NCBI RefSeq assembly: GCF_020829685.1
Contig: NZ_JAIVFR010000154.1
Coordinates: forward strand, 1-10,004
Reading direction: 5' to 3'
Source of the DNA: Nostoc sp. CHAB 5715
GTDB taxonomy: Bacteria > Cyanobacteriota > Cyanobacteriia > Cyanobacteriales > Nostocaceae
Length of the DNA stretch: 10,004 nt
Shown here: positions 1-6,822 of the stretch, piece after piece
Position numbering within the stretch: the stretch's first letter is position 1
Layout: each line of letters starts with the position of its first letter
Notes under the pieces: model-generated
What the model saw: the letters and a program-made list of their open reading frames with translations, nothing else
Database searches by the model: none
Told to the model about the DNA's origin: nothing
Translations under genes and position numbers: made by a program

Positions 1-119
1 TTGCAGCAAAATCTGCCATTCTGCTTTATTATAATCAGCTTCAAGGAACTTACAATCTTCAAACCACTTCGCACCCCGACTCATAGCAAGCTGCAAGAGT
101 TTTTGTTCAAAATCCGCTC
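1..119 (-). CDS. Fragment of a probable FAD-dependent oxidoreductase (both ends missing)
   Basis: On the minus strand this stretch is one open frame of about 40 codons with no stop, running off the window edge. It reads as protein-like sequence: LDRADFEQKLLQLAMSRGA, then KWFEDCKFLEADYN, then KAEWQILLQ. An R-x-x-F-[DE]-x-x-L-L-x-x-A-x-x-x-GA pattern is usual in the middle of flavin-dependent monooxygenases, halogenases and geranylgeranyl-reductase-like enzymes, just before a strand that contacts FAD. The family call is inferred from this short pattern only. The FAD-binding GxGxxG motif would lie outside the fragment, so substrate and activity cannot be told. The frame stays open by chance past 120, where the plus strand clearly encodes PKS, so the fragment is taken to end near the junction. 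It may be a genuine divergent neighbour or a piece joined during DNA amplification or assembly. Confidence 0.4.
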
Positions 120-126
120 GGTCGAG
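117..126. other. Inverted junction between oxidoreductase fragment and PKS
   Basis: The minus-strand oxidoreductase-like frame and the plus-strand acyltransferase frame meet here. The bases form a small palindrome, CTCG-gt-CGAG. Position 120 onward reads GRELYETESVF, the standard continuation of a PKS acyltransferase, but the codons just upstream do not give the expected GQGSQ-containing start of that domain, and the plus frame meets a stop (TAG) at 84-86. About 7 bp (120-126) can belong to either side, which is consistent with a microhomology join. Confidence 0.65.
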
Positions 127-3100
127 AGTTATATGAGACTGAGTCAGTATTTCGGAAACACATAGATCAGTGCTGTGAAATACTCAAACCTCATCTTGGC
201 GTTGATTTACGCACGATTTTATATCCGGATGAAGAGAAGACACAAGTTGCAACGCAGCAACTGCAACAAACTCACATTACTCAGCCAGCACTGTTTGTGA
301 TTGAGTATGCTCTAGCTCAGTTGTGGATGGCGTGGGGCATATCTCCAATCGCAATGATTGGTCATAGCATTGGAGAATATGTAGCTGCCACTTTAGCAGA
401 TGTATTTTCTCTAGAAGATGCTTTAGCTCTTGTTGCCACTCGTGGACGACTCATGCAACAGATCCCGTCTGGTGCCATGCTTTCGGTTGCACTTTCCGAG
501 GAAGCAATACAATCTTGCCTCGATGAAAACCTTTCTCTGGCTTCGCTTAATGCACCTTCTTCTTGCGTTGTGTCAGGTTCAAAAGAAGCAATAGAGCAAT
601 TGCAACAGGAGTTACAACAAGCAGGCGTCAGCTGTAGGCGTTTGCATACTTCTCATGCCTTTCATTCTCAAATGATGGAACCCGTCATTGAGACTTTCAC
701 CCAATCTTTACAAAAGATAAAACTCAATCCTCCGAAAATTCCGTTTGTATCCAATGTTAGCGGCACTTGGATTACTACCGCACAAGCAACAGACCCTAAC
801 TATTGGGCTATGCATTCAAGGCAACCAGTCCACTTCAGTCAAGGTGTCACTGAATTACTCAAACAGCCAGAGCGAATACTGTTGGAAGTTGGTCCGGGAC
901 GGACGTTGAGTAGTTTGGCTAAACAACATCAAGCAGAAGAACTGATAGCACTAACTTCTATACGGCATCCGCAAGAGCAACAATCAGATGTAGCATTTTT
1001 ACTCAACACCTTGGGTAAACTTTGGTTAGTAGGGGTTCAAATTGATTGGTCTGGTTTTTACACAAATGAAAAGCGTCATCGCGTACCCTTACCTACTTAT
1101 CCTTTTGAACGCCAGCGTTACTGGGTTGAGTTAAATCAAAATGCGACTTCGGCAATGATGCTGCAAAAAACCTTAGATAAAAAGCCAGATATTGCAGACT
1201 GGTTCTACGTTCCTCGCTGGAAAGAATCTACACCAATTGAGCTTTTCAAAAAGGAAAAACTGGCAGAACAACAGTCATGTTGGTTAGTGTTTGCCGATAC
1301 TTATGGAGTTGGAGCAGAAATTGCCGAACAACTCAAACAACAGGGTCAGGATGTGATTGTCGTTAGGGTCGGAGATAGATTTGCAAAACTTAGTGATTGT
1401 ACGTATGCAATTAATCCCCAACAAAGGGATCATTATGATATTTTGCTTCAAGCACTACAAGAGCAGAATTGGACTCCACAAGCGATCGCCCATTTTTGGA
1501 GCGTTACTCCCAACGATACTTTACCTAGTCAAGAGATAGACGAACAAACACAGCATCAGTTTTTTGAAGATTGTGAGTATCTTGGTTTTTGGAGCCTACT
1601 GTTTTTAGCACAAGCATTAGGAAAACAAGATATTAGGGATTCTCTGAAGCTAATGGTCGTAACCAGTAATTTACATGATGTAGCTAGCGAGGAAAAATTA
1701 TGTCCGCATAAGGCTACCATGTTAGGATCATGTAAAGTAATCCCTAAGGAATATCCAAACATTAATTGCTGTACTATTGATATAGTAATACCTTCTTCAG
1801 AAACCCCACCAATACAAAAAATTTTTAATTATCTCATAACAGAATTTGCAGCAGAGCCAACCAATGACATAGTTGCCTACCGTGGATATCATCGCTGGAT
1901 TCAAACCTTCGAGCCTGTGCATTTGGAACAGAGTATGGTTGATAAAACTAAATTAAGAGAAAGAGGGGTTTACTTAATTACTGGTGGGCTAGGCGGCATT
2001 GGTTTAGTATTAGCAGAACATCTAGCAAAAACAGTGCAAGCTAGATTAATTCTAGTTGGACGAAAGAGTATACCTGAAAAAGATAATTGGCAAGAATGGT
2101 TGGCAACCCATGATGAACAAGATAGAGTTAGCCATATAATTCGTAAAGTGCAATTATTGGAGACTTTTGGTGCAGAAGTTTTTGTAATTAGCGCCGATGT
2201 CGCTAATTGCGAACAAATGAAGACTGTAATGACCAGATCAGTAGAAAAATTTGGTCAGATTAATGGTGTCATCCATGCAGCCGGTATTGCTGGTGGTGGT
2301 GTCATCCAACTTAAAACACAAGATATAGCAAGCAATGTACTAGCACCAAAAGTTAGAGGAACAATAGTACTCAAGCAAGTTTTTCAGAATATTAATCTAG
2401 ATTTCTTGGTGCTTTGTTCATCCCAAAGTTCTATTTTGAGTGAATTTGGACAAGTAGATTATTGTGCGGCCAATGCATTTCTAGATACATACGCGCACTT
2501 TTCTGCTTACACATCTGAGCAATTTACAGTATCAATCAACTGGGACGCTTGGCAAGAAGTAGGGATGGCAGTGGAGACTGCCGTGCCAGATGAACTCAAA
2601 CACAGTCGTGAAGAAAGTCTCAAAAAAGGAATAAGACCTCAAGAAGGCGTCGATGCTTTTAATCGCATTCTGCGGAGTGGATTGCCTCAAGTTGTTGTGT
2701 CAACACAAGATTTCCAATCCAAATGGGAGCAAAATCATTTTTTCAAACCTCTAGAAGAATTAACACTTTTAGAAGATAAATCAGCTTCAGTAAGCCTCTC
2801 TAAACAAAGCCATCCCCGTCCTAATCTACGTAATGATTATGTTACTCCTCGTAATGAAGTTGAAGTAACTATTGCTAAAGTCTGGCAACATCTGCTAGGA
2901 ATTAAACAGATAGGCATTCATGATAACTTTTTTGAATTGGGAGGAGATTCCCTATTAGCTACTCAAATTTTCTCTCGATTGCTTAAAGAATTTCAAATCA
3001 ACCTGTCCCTGCATAGCTTTTTTGAAGCACCCACTATTATTGAACAAGCATTGATAATTGAACAAAGTCGAAGTTCGGGGGAAAAGTCCAACGTCAACAT

Positions 3101-3224
3101 GATAAAAAAAATTGAACGCATTCATGAACCACAAATATTAGCAAGTTTTGATAACATTTCAGAGCAACAAGTTGACTTATTACTTAGTAAATTTTTAGCT
3201 GAAAAAGGGCTAGAAAATGACTAA
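120..3224 (+). CDS. Type I polyketide synthase module, AT-KR-ACP (5' partial)
   Basis: This PKS extender module loads and ketoreduces one polyketide unit. The acyltransferase starts mid-domain at 120. Its catalytic serine in GHSIG is at 366-368, and HAFH at 654-665 is the malonyl-CoA signature. The post-AT linker YPFERQRYW follows at about 1098-1124. A ketoreductase with its structural half (about 1194-1900) has the NADPH motif TGGLGGIG from 1980 and the full K-S-Y-N tetrad (Lys 2349, Ser 2421, Tyr 2460, Asn 2472), so it should be active. No dehydratase, enoylreductase or methyltransferase is seen. The ACP serine (GGDSL) is at 2949, and a helical tail, ISEQQVDLLLSKFLAEKG, may dock to the next protein. 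A GTG at 297 lies inside the AT domain and is not the real start. The GQGSQ motif and any ketosynthase are lost at the junction near 120. The gene overlaps the NRPS gene by 8 bp, so the two are probably translationally coupled. Confidence 0.93.
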   Translation, partial: GRELYETESVFRKHIDQCCEILKPHLGVDLRTILYPDEEKTQVATQQLQQTHITQPALFVIEYALAQLWMAWGISPIAMIGHSIGEYVAATLADVFSLEDALALVATRGRLMQQIPSGAMLSVALSEEAIQSCLDENLSLASLNAPSSCVVSGSKEAIEQLQQELQQAGVSCRRLHTSHAFHSQMMEPVIETFTQSLQKIKLNPPKIPFVSNVSGTWITTAQATDPNYWAMHSRQPVHFSQGVTELLKQPERILLEVGPGRTLSSLAKQHQAEELIALTSIRHPQEQQSDVAFLLNTLGKLWLVGVQIDWSGFYTNEKRHRVPLPTYPFERQRYWVELNQNATSAMMLQKTLDKKPDIADWFYVPRWKESTPIELFKKEKLAEQQSCWLVFADTYGVGAEIAEQLKQQGQDVIVVRVGDRFAKLSDCTYAINPQQRDHYDILLQALQEQNWTPQAIAHFWSVTPNDTLPSQEIDEQTQHQFFEDCEYLGFWSLLFLAQALGKQDIRDSLKLMVVTSNLHDVASEEKLCPHKATMLGSCKVIPKEYPNINCCTIDIVIPSSETPPIQKIFNYLITEFAAEPTNDIVAYRGYHRWIQTFEPVHLEQSMVDKTKLRERGVYLITGGLGGIGLVLAEHLAKTVQARLILVGRKSIPEKDNWQEWLATHDEQDRVSHIIRKVQLLETFGAEVFVISADVANCEQMKTVMTRSVEKFGQINGVIHAAGIAGGGVIQLKTQDIASNVLAPKVRGTIVLKQVFQNINLDFLVLCSSQSSILSEFGQVDYCAANAFLDTYAHFSAYTSEQFTVSINWDAWQEVGMAVETAVPDELKHSREESLKKGIRPQEGVDAFNRILRSGLPQVVVSTQDFQSKWEQNHFFKPLEELTLLEDKSASVSLSKQSHPRPNLRNDYVTPRNEVEVTIAKVWQHLLGIKQIGIHDNFFELGGDSLLATQIFSRLLKEFQINLSLHSFFEAPTIIEQALIIEQSRSSGEKSNVNMIKKIERIHEPQILASFDNISEQQVDLLLSKFLAEKGLEND
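1482..1489. repeat. HIP1 octamer (GCGATCGC)
   Basis: A perfect GCGATCGC palindrome lies inside the PKS gene. This octamer is highly over-represented in many cyanobacterial genomes and supports the host assignment. It is the only perfect copy I found in the window. Confidence 0.9.
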
Positions 3225-6200
3225 CATTCACGATAAGATTAATCATTTATCGTCACAAAGAAAGCGTGAGATTTTGGCAAAAATACTTCAAAACAAAGTT
3301 AGCCAACCTCATATTTTTCCGATGTCTTTTGCTCAACAACGGCTTTGGTTTATAGACCAATTACAACCTGGTAACTTTGCTAATCACATAAATGCAGTTT
3401 TGTGTATTACGGGTTTCTTTAATCAAGCAGCACTCTTGCAAACTCTTAATGAAATCGTACGACGTCACGAAATTTTGCGAACTGTTTTCGCAACGGTAGA
3501 AGGAAAACCTGTTCAGGTAATTATTCCTACTTTAAGCTTGACTTTACCGACCATCAATCTGGAAGAGTTATCTGAGGTTGAGCAAGAAGCTGAAGTTCAA
3601 AACTTAGTTATACAAGAAATACAAAAACCCTTTAATTTGAGCCAAGCTCCATTACTGCGAGCTACTTTGCTGCGACTGAGCAAGATCAAACATATTCTGA
3701 TATTTACAATGCATCACGTTATCTCTGATGCTTGGTCAATGGGGGTACTGATTAAAGAAGTCGCAGCACTTTACGAAGCTTTCTCCAAAGGGCAACCGTC
3801 TCCACTTTCGGAACTGCCAATACAGTATGTAGACTTTGCAAACTGGCAACAGCAATGGCTACAAGGAGAGATACTGGAATCCCAAATATCTTACTGGCGA
3901 AAACAGCTAGAGGGTATACCGAAACTACTGGATTTACCCACTGACTATCCAAGACCTAGTGTTGCTAACTTCAAAGGTGCTAATTATTCTTTCGAGTTAT
4001 CTCAAGAGTTATCTGCCTCCCTAAATAAATTGAGTCAGCAGCAGGGGGGTACTTTATTTATGACCCTGCTAGCAGTCTTTCAGACCCTACTATGGCATTA
4101 TACGGGAAGTGAAGATATTGTAGTCGGTTCGCCCATTGCTAACCGCAATCGCACAGAGTTAGAAGGATTAATTGGTTTTTTTATCAATACAATTGTACTA
4201 CGAACTAATTTGGGAGGGAATCCTACCTTTGAGGAGTTACTAACTCGTGTGCGGAAAGTGGCATTAGCAGCTTATGCTCACCAAGATTTGCCATTTGAAC
4301 AACTGGTAGAGGAACTGCAACCACTTCGAGACTTAAGCTATACACCACTATTTCAAGTGATGTTTGTGCTTCAAAATTCACCGATGCCTTCGTTAGAATT
4401 GCCTGGTTTGACTCTAAGTCCTCTAAATGTTGGTACGGGCACAGCAAAGTTTGATTTGACCTTAGAGATGACACAAACAACACAGGGACTATTTGGCACT
4501 CTGGAGTATAATACTGATTTATTTGAGAAAAGTACCATAACCCGGATAGCTGGGCATTTGCAAACGTTGCTTAGGGGAATTGTTGCCAATCCACAGGAGC
4601 GTTTGTCGGAGTTGCCATTGTTAACTCAAGCCGAGAAGGCGCTGCTAGTACAGTGGAATGATACCTCTATTGAATATCCCCAACAACAATGCATCCATCA
4701 GTTGTATGAAGCTCAAGTAGAACGCACCCCCGATGCTGTAGCAGTAGTGTTTGAGGATGAGCAGTTGACCTACTGTGAACTAAACGTAAGAGCCAATCAA
4801 CTGGCGCACTACCTACGCTCTCTGGGGGTGGGACCAGAGGTATTAGTCGGGATTTGTGTAGAGCGAACCTCTGTGGGAGGAGCTACGCTAACGCTCGATA
4901 TGGTCATCGGACTGTTAGCCATCCTCAAAGCAGGTGGCGCTTATGTACCCCTTGACCCTAGCTATCCTCAAGAACGTCTAGCCTTCATATTACAAGATGC
5001 TCAAATATTAGTATTACTAACGCAGCAGCACCTGACAGAGAATTTACCGCAACATCAGACTAAAGTTGTTTATCTAGATACAGATTGGGAAACTATCGCT
5101 CAGCAAAACTCACAAAACTTAATTAATGAGTGTACAAGTAATAACCTAGCTTACATCATCTATACATCCGGCTCAACAGGTCAACCCAAGGGCGTGTTAG
5201 TGAATCACGCCAATGTTGTTCGTTTGTTGGCAGCAACTGAGTCTTGGTATAACTTTAACCAACATGATGTTTCGACGCTATTCCATTCCATCGCCTTTGA
5301 TTTTTCCGTTTGGGAAATCTGGGGTGCCCTGTTGTATGGTGGAAAGTTAGTGTTAGTACCATACTGGCTGAGTCGTTCACCTGAAGACTTTTATAAATTG
5401 CTATCAACACAGCAAGTGACAGTACTCAACCAAACACCTTCAGCTTTCTCCCAACTCATACAAGCAGAAGAATCCTTGGAAACAAGAAACAAGCTCAGCC
5501 TGCGACTAGTCATTTTCGGTGGAGAAGCATTGCAAATTGAGAGTTTAAGACCTTGGTTTAAGCGTCATGGCGACCAATCTCCACAGTTAGTCAATATGTA
5601 CGGGATTACGGAAACAACGGTGCATGTTACATATCGTCTAATAACTATGGTAGATTTAGAAGTAGCATCTGGAAGTGTGATTGGGCGTCCCATTCCTGAC
5701 TTGCAAGTTTACTTACTAAATAAATATCGACAGCCAGTACCTATTGGAGTACCAGGTGAAATGTATATTGGTGGTGCTGGCGTGACACGAGGTTATTTAA
5801 ATCGACCAGAACTAACTGCTCTTAGATTTATTCCCAATCCTTTTAGTAATAAACCAAACGCACGCCTTTATAAATCCGGTGATTTAGCCCGATATTTACT
5901 GAATGGAGACATTGAATACTTAGGTCGGATTGACCACCAAGTGAAAATTCGTGGTTTCCGCATTGAATTGGGAGAAATTGAAGCAGTGATTACTCAACAC
6001 CCAGCAGTCCGAGAAACCGTAGTTGTGTCAGCAGATGTTCAAAGTTTAGTTGCTTATATAGTTCCACATTCAGAACAAACACTGGCAATTACGGAACTGC
6101 GTCACTTTTTAGAGTCGAAGCTACCAAACTACATGGTGCCAGGGGCTTTTGTTATGTTAGAGGCACTACCACTCACACCTAATGGTAAAATTGACCGTAA

Positions 6201-6594
6201 GGCACTACCTGCACCTGATACGGCACGTCCTCAATTGGAAGCGGTTTATCAGCCACCCCAAACTGAGGTGGAAAAAACTCTTGCTAATCTTTGGCAAGAA
6301 GTCCTTCATGTCGAGGACGTAGGAATTCATGATAACTTTTTTGAACTTGGTGGTCATTCATTGCTTCTGGTTCAGGTTCATAGTAAATTACGTGAAGTAT
6401 TTAAAAGGGATTTCTCTATTCTCGACCTGTTCAGATATCCGACCATAAGCTCTTTAGCAGATTATTTTAATCAAGTCAAAAATCAACAACCATCTTATTT
6501 GACAGAAATTGCCACTGAAAAAATTTTAGATGGTAAAGCTCAACAAAGAAAGCGTCTACAAAAACTTAAATCTATTGAAAACATTAAAGGATAG
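3217..6594 (+). CDS. Non-ribosomal peptide synthetase, single module C-A-PCP, predicted threonine
   Basis: This 1125-residue NRPS adds one amino acid to the chain delivered by the PKS ACP. The condensation domain (about 33-470) has intact HHVISD at 166-171, plus SFAQQRLW and RRHEILRTVF, in the LCL style. The adenylation domain (about 495-1000) has YTSGSTGQPKG (649-659), NMYGITE (793-799) and the A10 lysine K991. Reading the ten pocket positions against GrsA gives D695 F696 W699 S742 I766 G768 M794 V802 H803 K991. This is the threonine code DFWNIGMVHK with Ser in place of Asn at position four, so threonine is predicted. The carrier domain (about 1015-1085) has its serine in GGHSL. A Lys/Arg-rich tail of about 40 residues follows. 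There is no epimerase or thioesterase, so chain release must be elsewhere. AAGGG at 3205-3209 serves the ATG. Eight extra residues at about 552-559 come from a 24-bp insertion. Confidence 0.95.
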   Translation: MTNIHDKINHLSSQRKREILAKILQNKVSQPHIFPMSFAQQRLWFIDQLQPGNFANHINAVLCITGFFNQAALLQTLNEIVRRHEILRTVFATVEGKPVQVIIPTLSLTLPTINLEELSEVEQEAEVQNLVIQEIQKPFNLSQAPLLRATLLRLSKIKHILIFTMHHVISDAWSMGVLIKEVAALYEAFSKGQPSPLSELPIQYVDFANWQQQWLQGEILESQISYWRKQLEGIPKLLDLPTDYPRPSVANFKGANYSFELSQELSASLNKLSQQQGGTLFMTLLAVFQTLLWHYTGSEDIVVGSPIANRNRTELEGLIGFFINTIVLRTNLGGNPTFEELLTRVRKVALAAYAHQDLPFEQLVEELQPLRDLSYTPLFQVMFVLQNSPMPSLELPGLTLSPLNVGTGTAKFDLTLEMTQTTQGLFGTLEYNTDLFEKSTITRIAGHLQTLLRGIVANPQERLSELPLLTQAEKALLVQWNDTSIEYPQQQCIHQLYEAQVERTPDAVAVVFEDEQLTYCELNVRANQLAHYLRSLGVGPEVLVGICVERTSVGGATLTLDMVIGLLAILKAGGAYVPLDPSYPQERLAFILQDAQILVLLTQQHLTENLPQHQTKVVYLDTDWETIAQQNSQNLINECTSNNLAYIIYTSGSTGQPKGVLVNHANVVRLLAATESWYNFNQHDVSTLFHSIAFDFSVWEIWGALLYGGKLVLVPYWLSRSPEDFYKLLSTQQVTVLNQTPSAFSQLIQAEESLETRNKLSLRLVIFGGEALQIESLRPWFKRHGDQSPQLVNMYGITETTVHVTYRLITMVDLEVASGSVIGRPIPDLQVYLLNKYRQPVPIGVPGEMYIGGAGVTRGYLNRPELTALRFIPNPFSNKPNARLYKSGDLARYLLNGDIEYLGRIDHQVKIRGFRIELGEIEAVITQHPAVRETVVVSADVQSLVAYIVPHSEQTLAITELRHFLESKLPNYMVPGAFVMLEALPLTPNGKIDRKALPAPDTARPQLEAVYQPPQTEVEKTLANLWQEVLHVEDVGIHDNFFELGGHSLLLVQVHSKLREVFKRDFSILDLFRYPTISSLADYFNQVKNQQPSYLTEIATEKILDGKAQQRKRLQKLKSIENIKG
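4869..4892. mobile_element. 24-bp in-frame insertion resembling a cyanobacterial small dispersed repeat
   Basis: Adenylation domains of this type normally read VER-S/T-L-D/E-MVIGLLAILKAGG. Here eight residues, SVGGATLT, stand between VERT and LDM. Removing 4869-4892 restores GAG CGA ACG CTC GAT ATG (ERTLDM) exactly. The element is flanked by AAC on both sides (4866-4868, and its own last three bases 4890-4892), like a 3-bp target duplication. It contains AGGAGCTACGCTAAC and can form a short CTC/GAG hairpin. Size and GC-rich content fit the 21-27 nt small dispersed repeats described in Nostoc punctiforme; the family was not assigned. The insertion lies between core motifs A1 and A2, in the turn before a helix, where it may be tolerated. 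Confidence 0.7.
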
Positions 6595-6660
6595 GAGGTC
6601 AAATAATTAATACTCCAGTTTCGTTGATGACTGTTGAGAGTGCGAAATAGGAGATCAAAC
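6592..6660 (+). promoter_or_regulatory. Orphan Shine-Dalgarno sequences after the NRPS gene
   Basis: TAGGAGGTC (6592-6600) overlaps the NRPS stop codon and is the strongest ribosome-binding sequence in the window, yet no ATG, GTG or TTG follows at normal spacing. Downstream of it, in frame, ATA ATT AAT ACT CCA leads to TTG ATG and stops at 6648-6650. A second copy, ATAGGAGATCAAAC (6647-6660), matches 12 of 14 bases of ATAGGAGGTCAAAT (6591-6604). This could be the decayed start of a lost third gene of the operon, or a tiny leader peptide. I cannot show that it is translated. Confidence 0.4.
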
Positions 6661-6736
6661 GTTACTGCTTTGTAAAGAAATGCTGATTAATACTTGCAAT
6701 TGCTTACCCATTTCATGTAAAGTTTGCTCTCATGCT

Positions 6737-6769
6737 AATAGCAAATTTTATCAATAAAAATAAGCTATT
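6737..6769. promoter_or_regulatory. AT-rich nested palindrome upstream of the receptor gene, possible operator
   Basis: The outer arms AATAGC (6737-6742) and GCTATT (6764-6769) enclose the inner arms TTTTAT (6746-6751) and ATAAAA (6754-6759), both centred near 6753. A shifted pair, AGCAAAT (6740-6746) and ATTTGCT (6767-6773), overlaps it, and TTTGCT (6723-6728) could pair with AGCAAA instead. There is no GC-rich stem with a T-run, so this is more likely a protein-binding site in the receptor promoter than a terminator. Iron control through a Fur-type repressor is an inference from the downstream genes. Confidence 0.35.
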
Positions 6770-6778
6770 TGCTGCACT

Positions 6779-6797
6779 ATTATCGTTATTCTAATAG
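6779..6797. promoter_or_regulatory. Candidate Fur-box-like stretch
   Basis: The sequence reads ATTATC-GTTATT-CTAATA-G, three AT-rich hexamers. The first is the exact complement of the Fur repeat unit GATAAT and the others are degraded versions. It starts 44 bp before the receptor ATG and overlaps a TATTAT at 6778-6783 that could act as a -10 box. The match is weak, and AT-rich cyanobacterial intergenic DNA gives such matches by chance. Confidence 0.25.
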
Positions 6798-6822
6798 TAG
6801 TACCAGGTGTGTGTAGTAGCAA

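Noticed and set aside
120..177. Extension of the minus-strand oxidoreductase frame beyond 120
   Set aside because: The minus frame happens to stay open, but the plus strand here matches the acyltransferase family residue by residue, so the minus reading is a shadow.
297..299. GTG as the start codon of the PKS gene
   Set aside because: The same frame is open back to 87, and from 120 it encodes clear acyltransferase sequence (GRELYETESVF, then CCEILKPHLG); GTG 297 is an internal valine in QPALFVIEYA.
4223..4589. Minus-strand open frames inside the NRPS gene
   Set aside because: They lie wholly within strongly supported condensation-domain sequence and have no recognisable domains.
2916..6345. 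Exact 21-bp direct repeat (2916-2936 and 6325-6345)
   Set aside because: Both copies encode the conserved carrier-protein motif IHDNFFE before the phosphopantetheine serine; shared function and codon use explain it without a mobile element.
6619..6647. Possible terminator hairpin after the NRPS gene (TTTCG/CGAAA)
   Set aside because: A five-base stem with a 19-base loop and no T-run is too weak to call a terminator.
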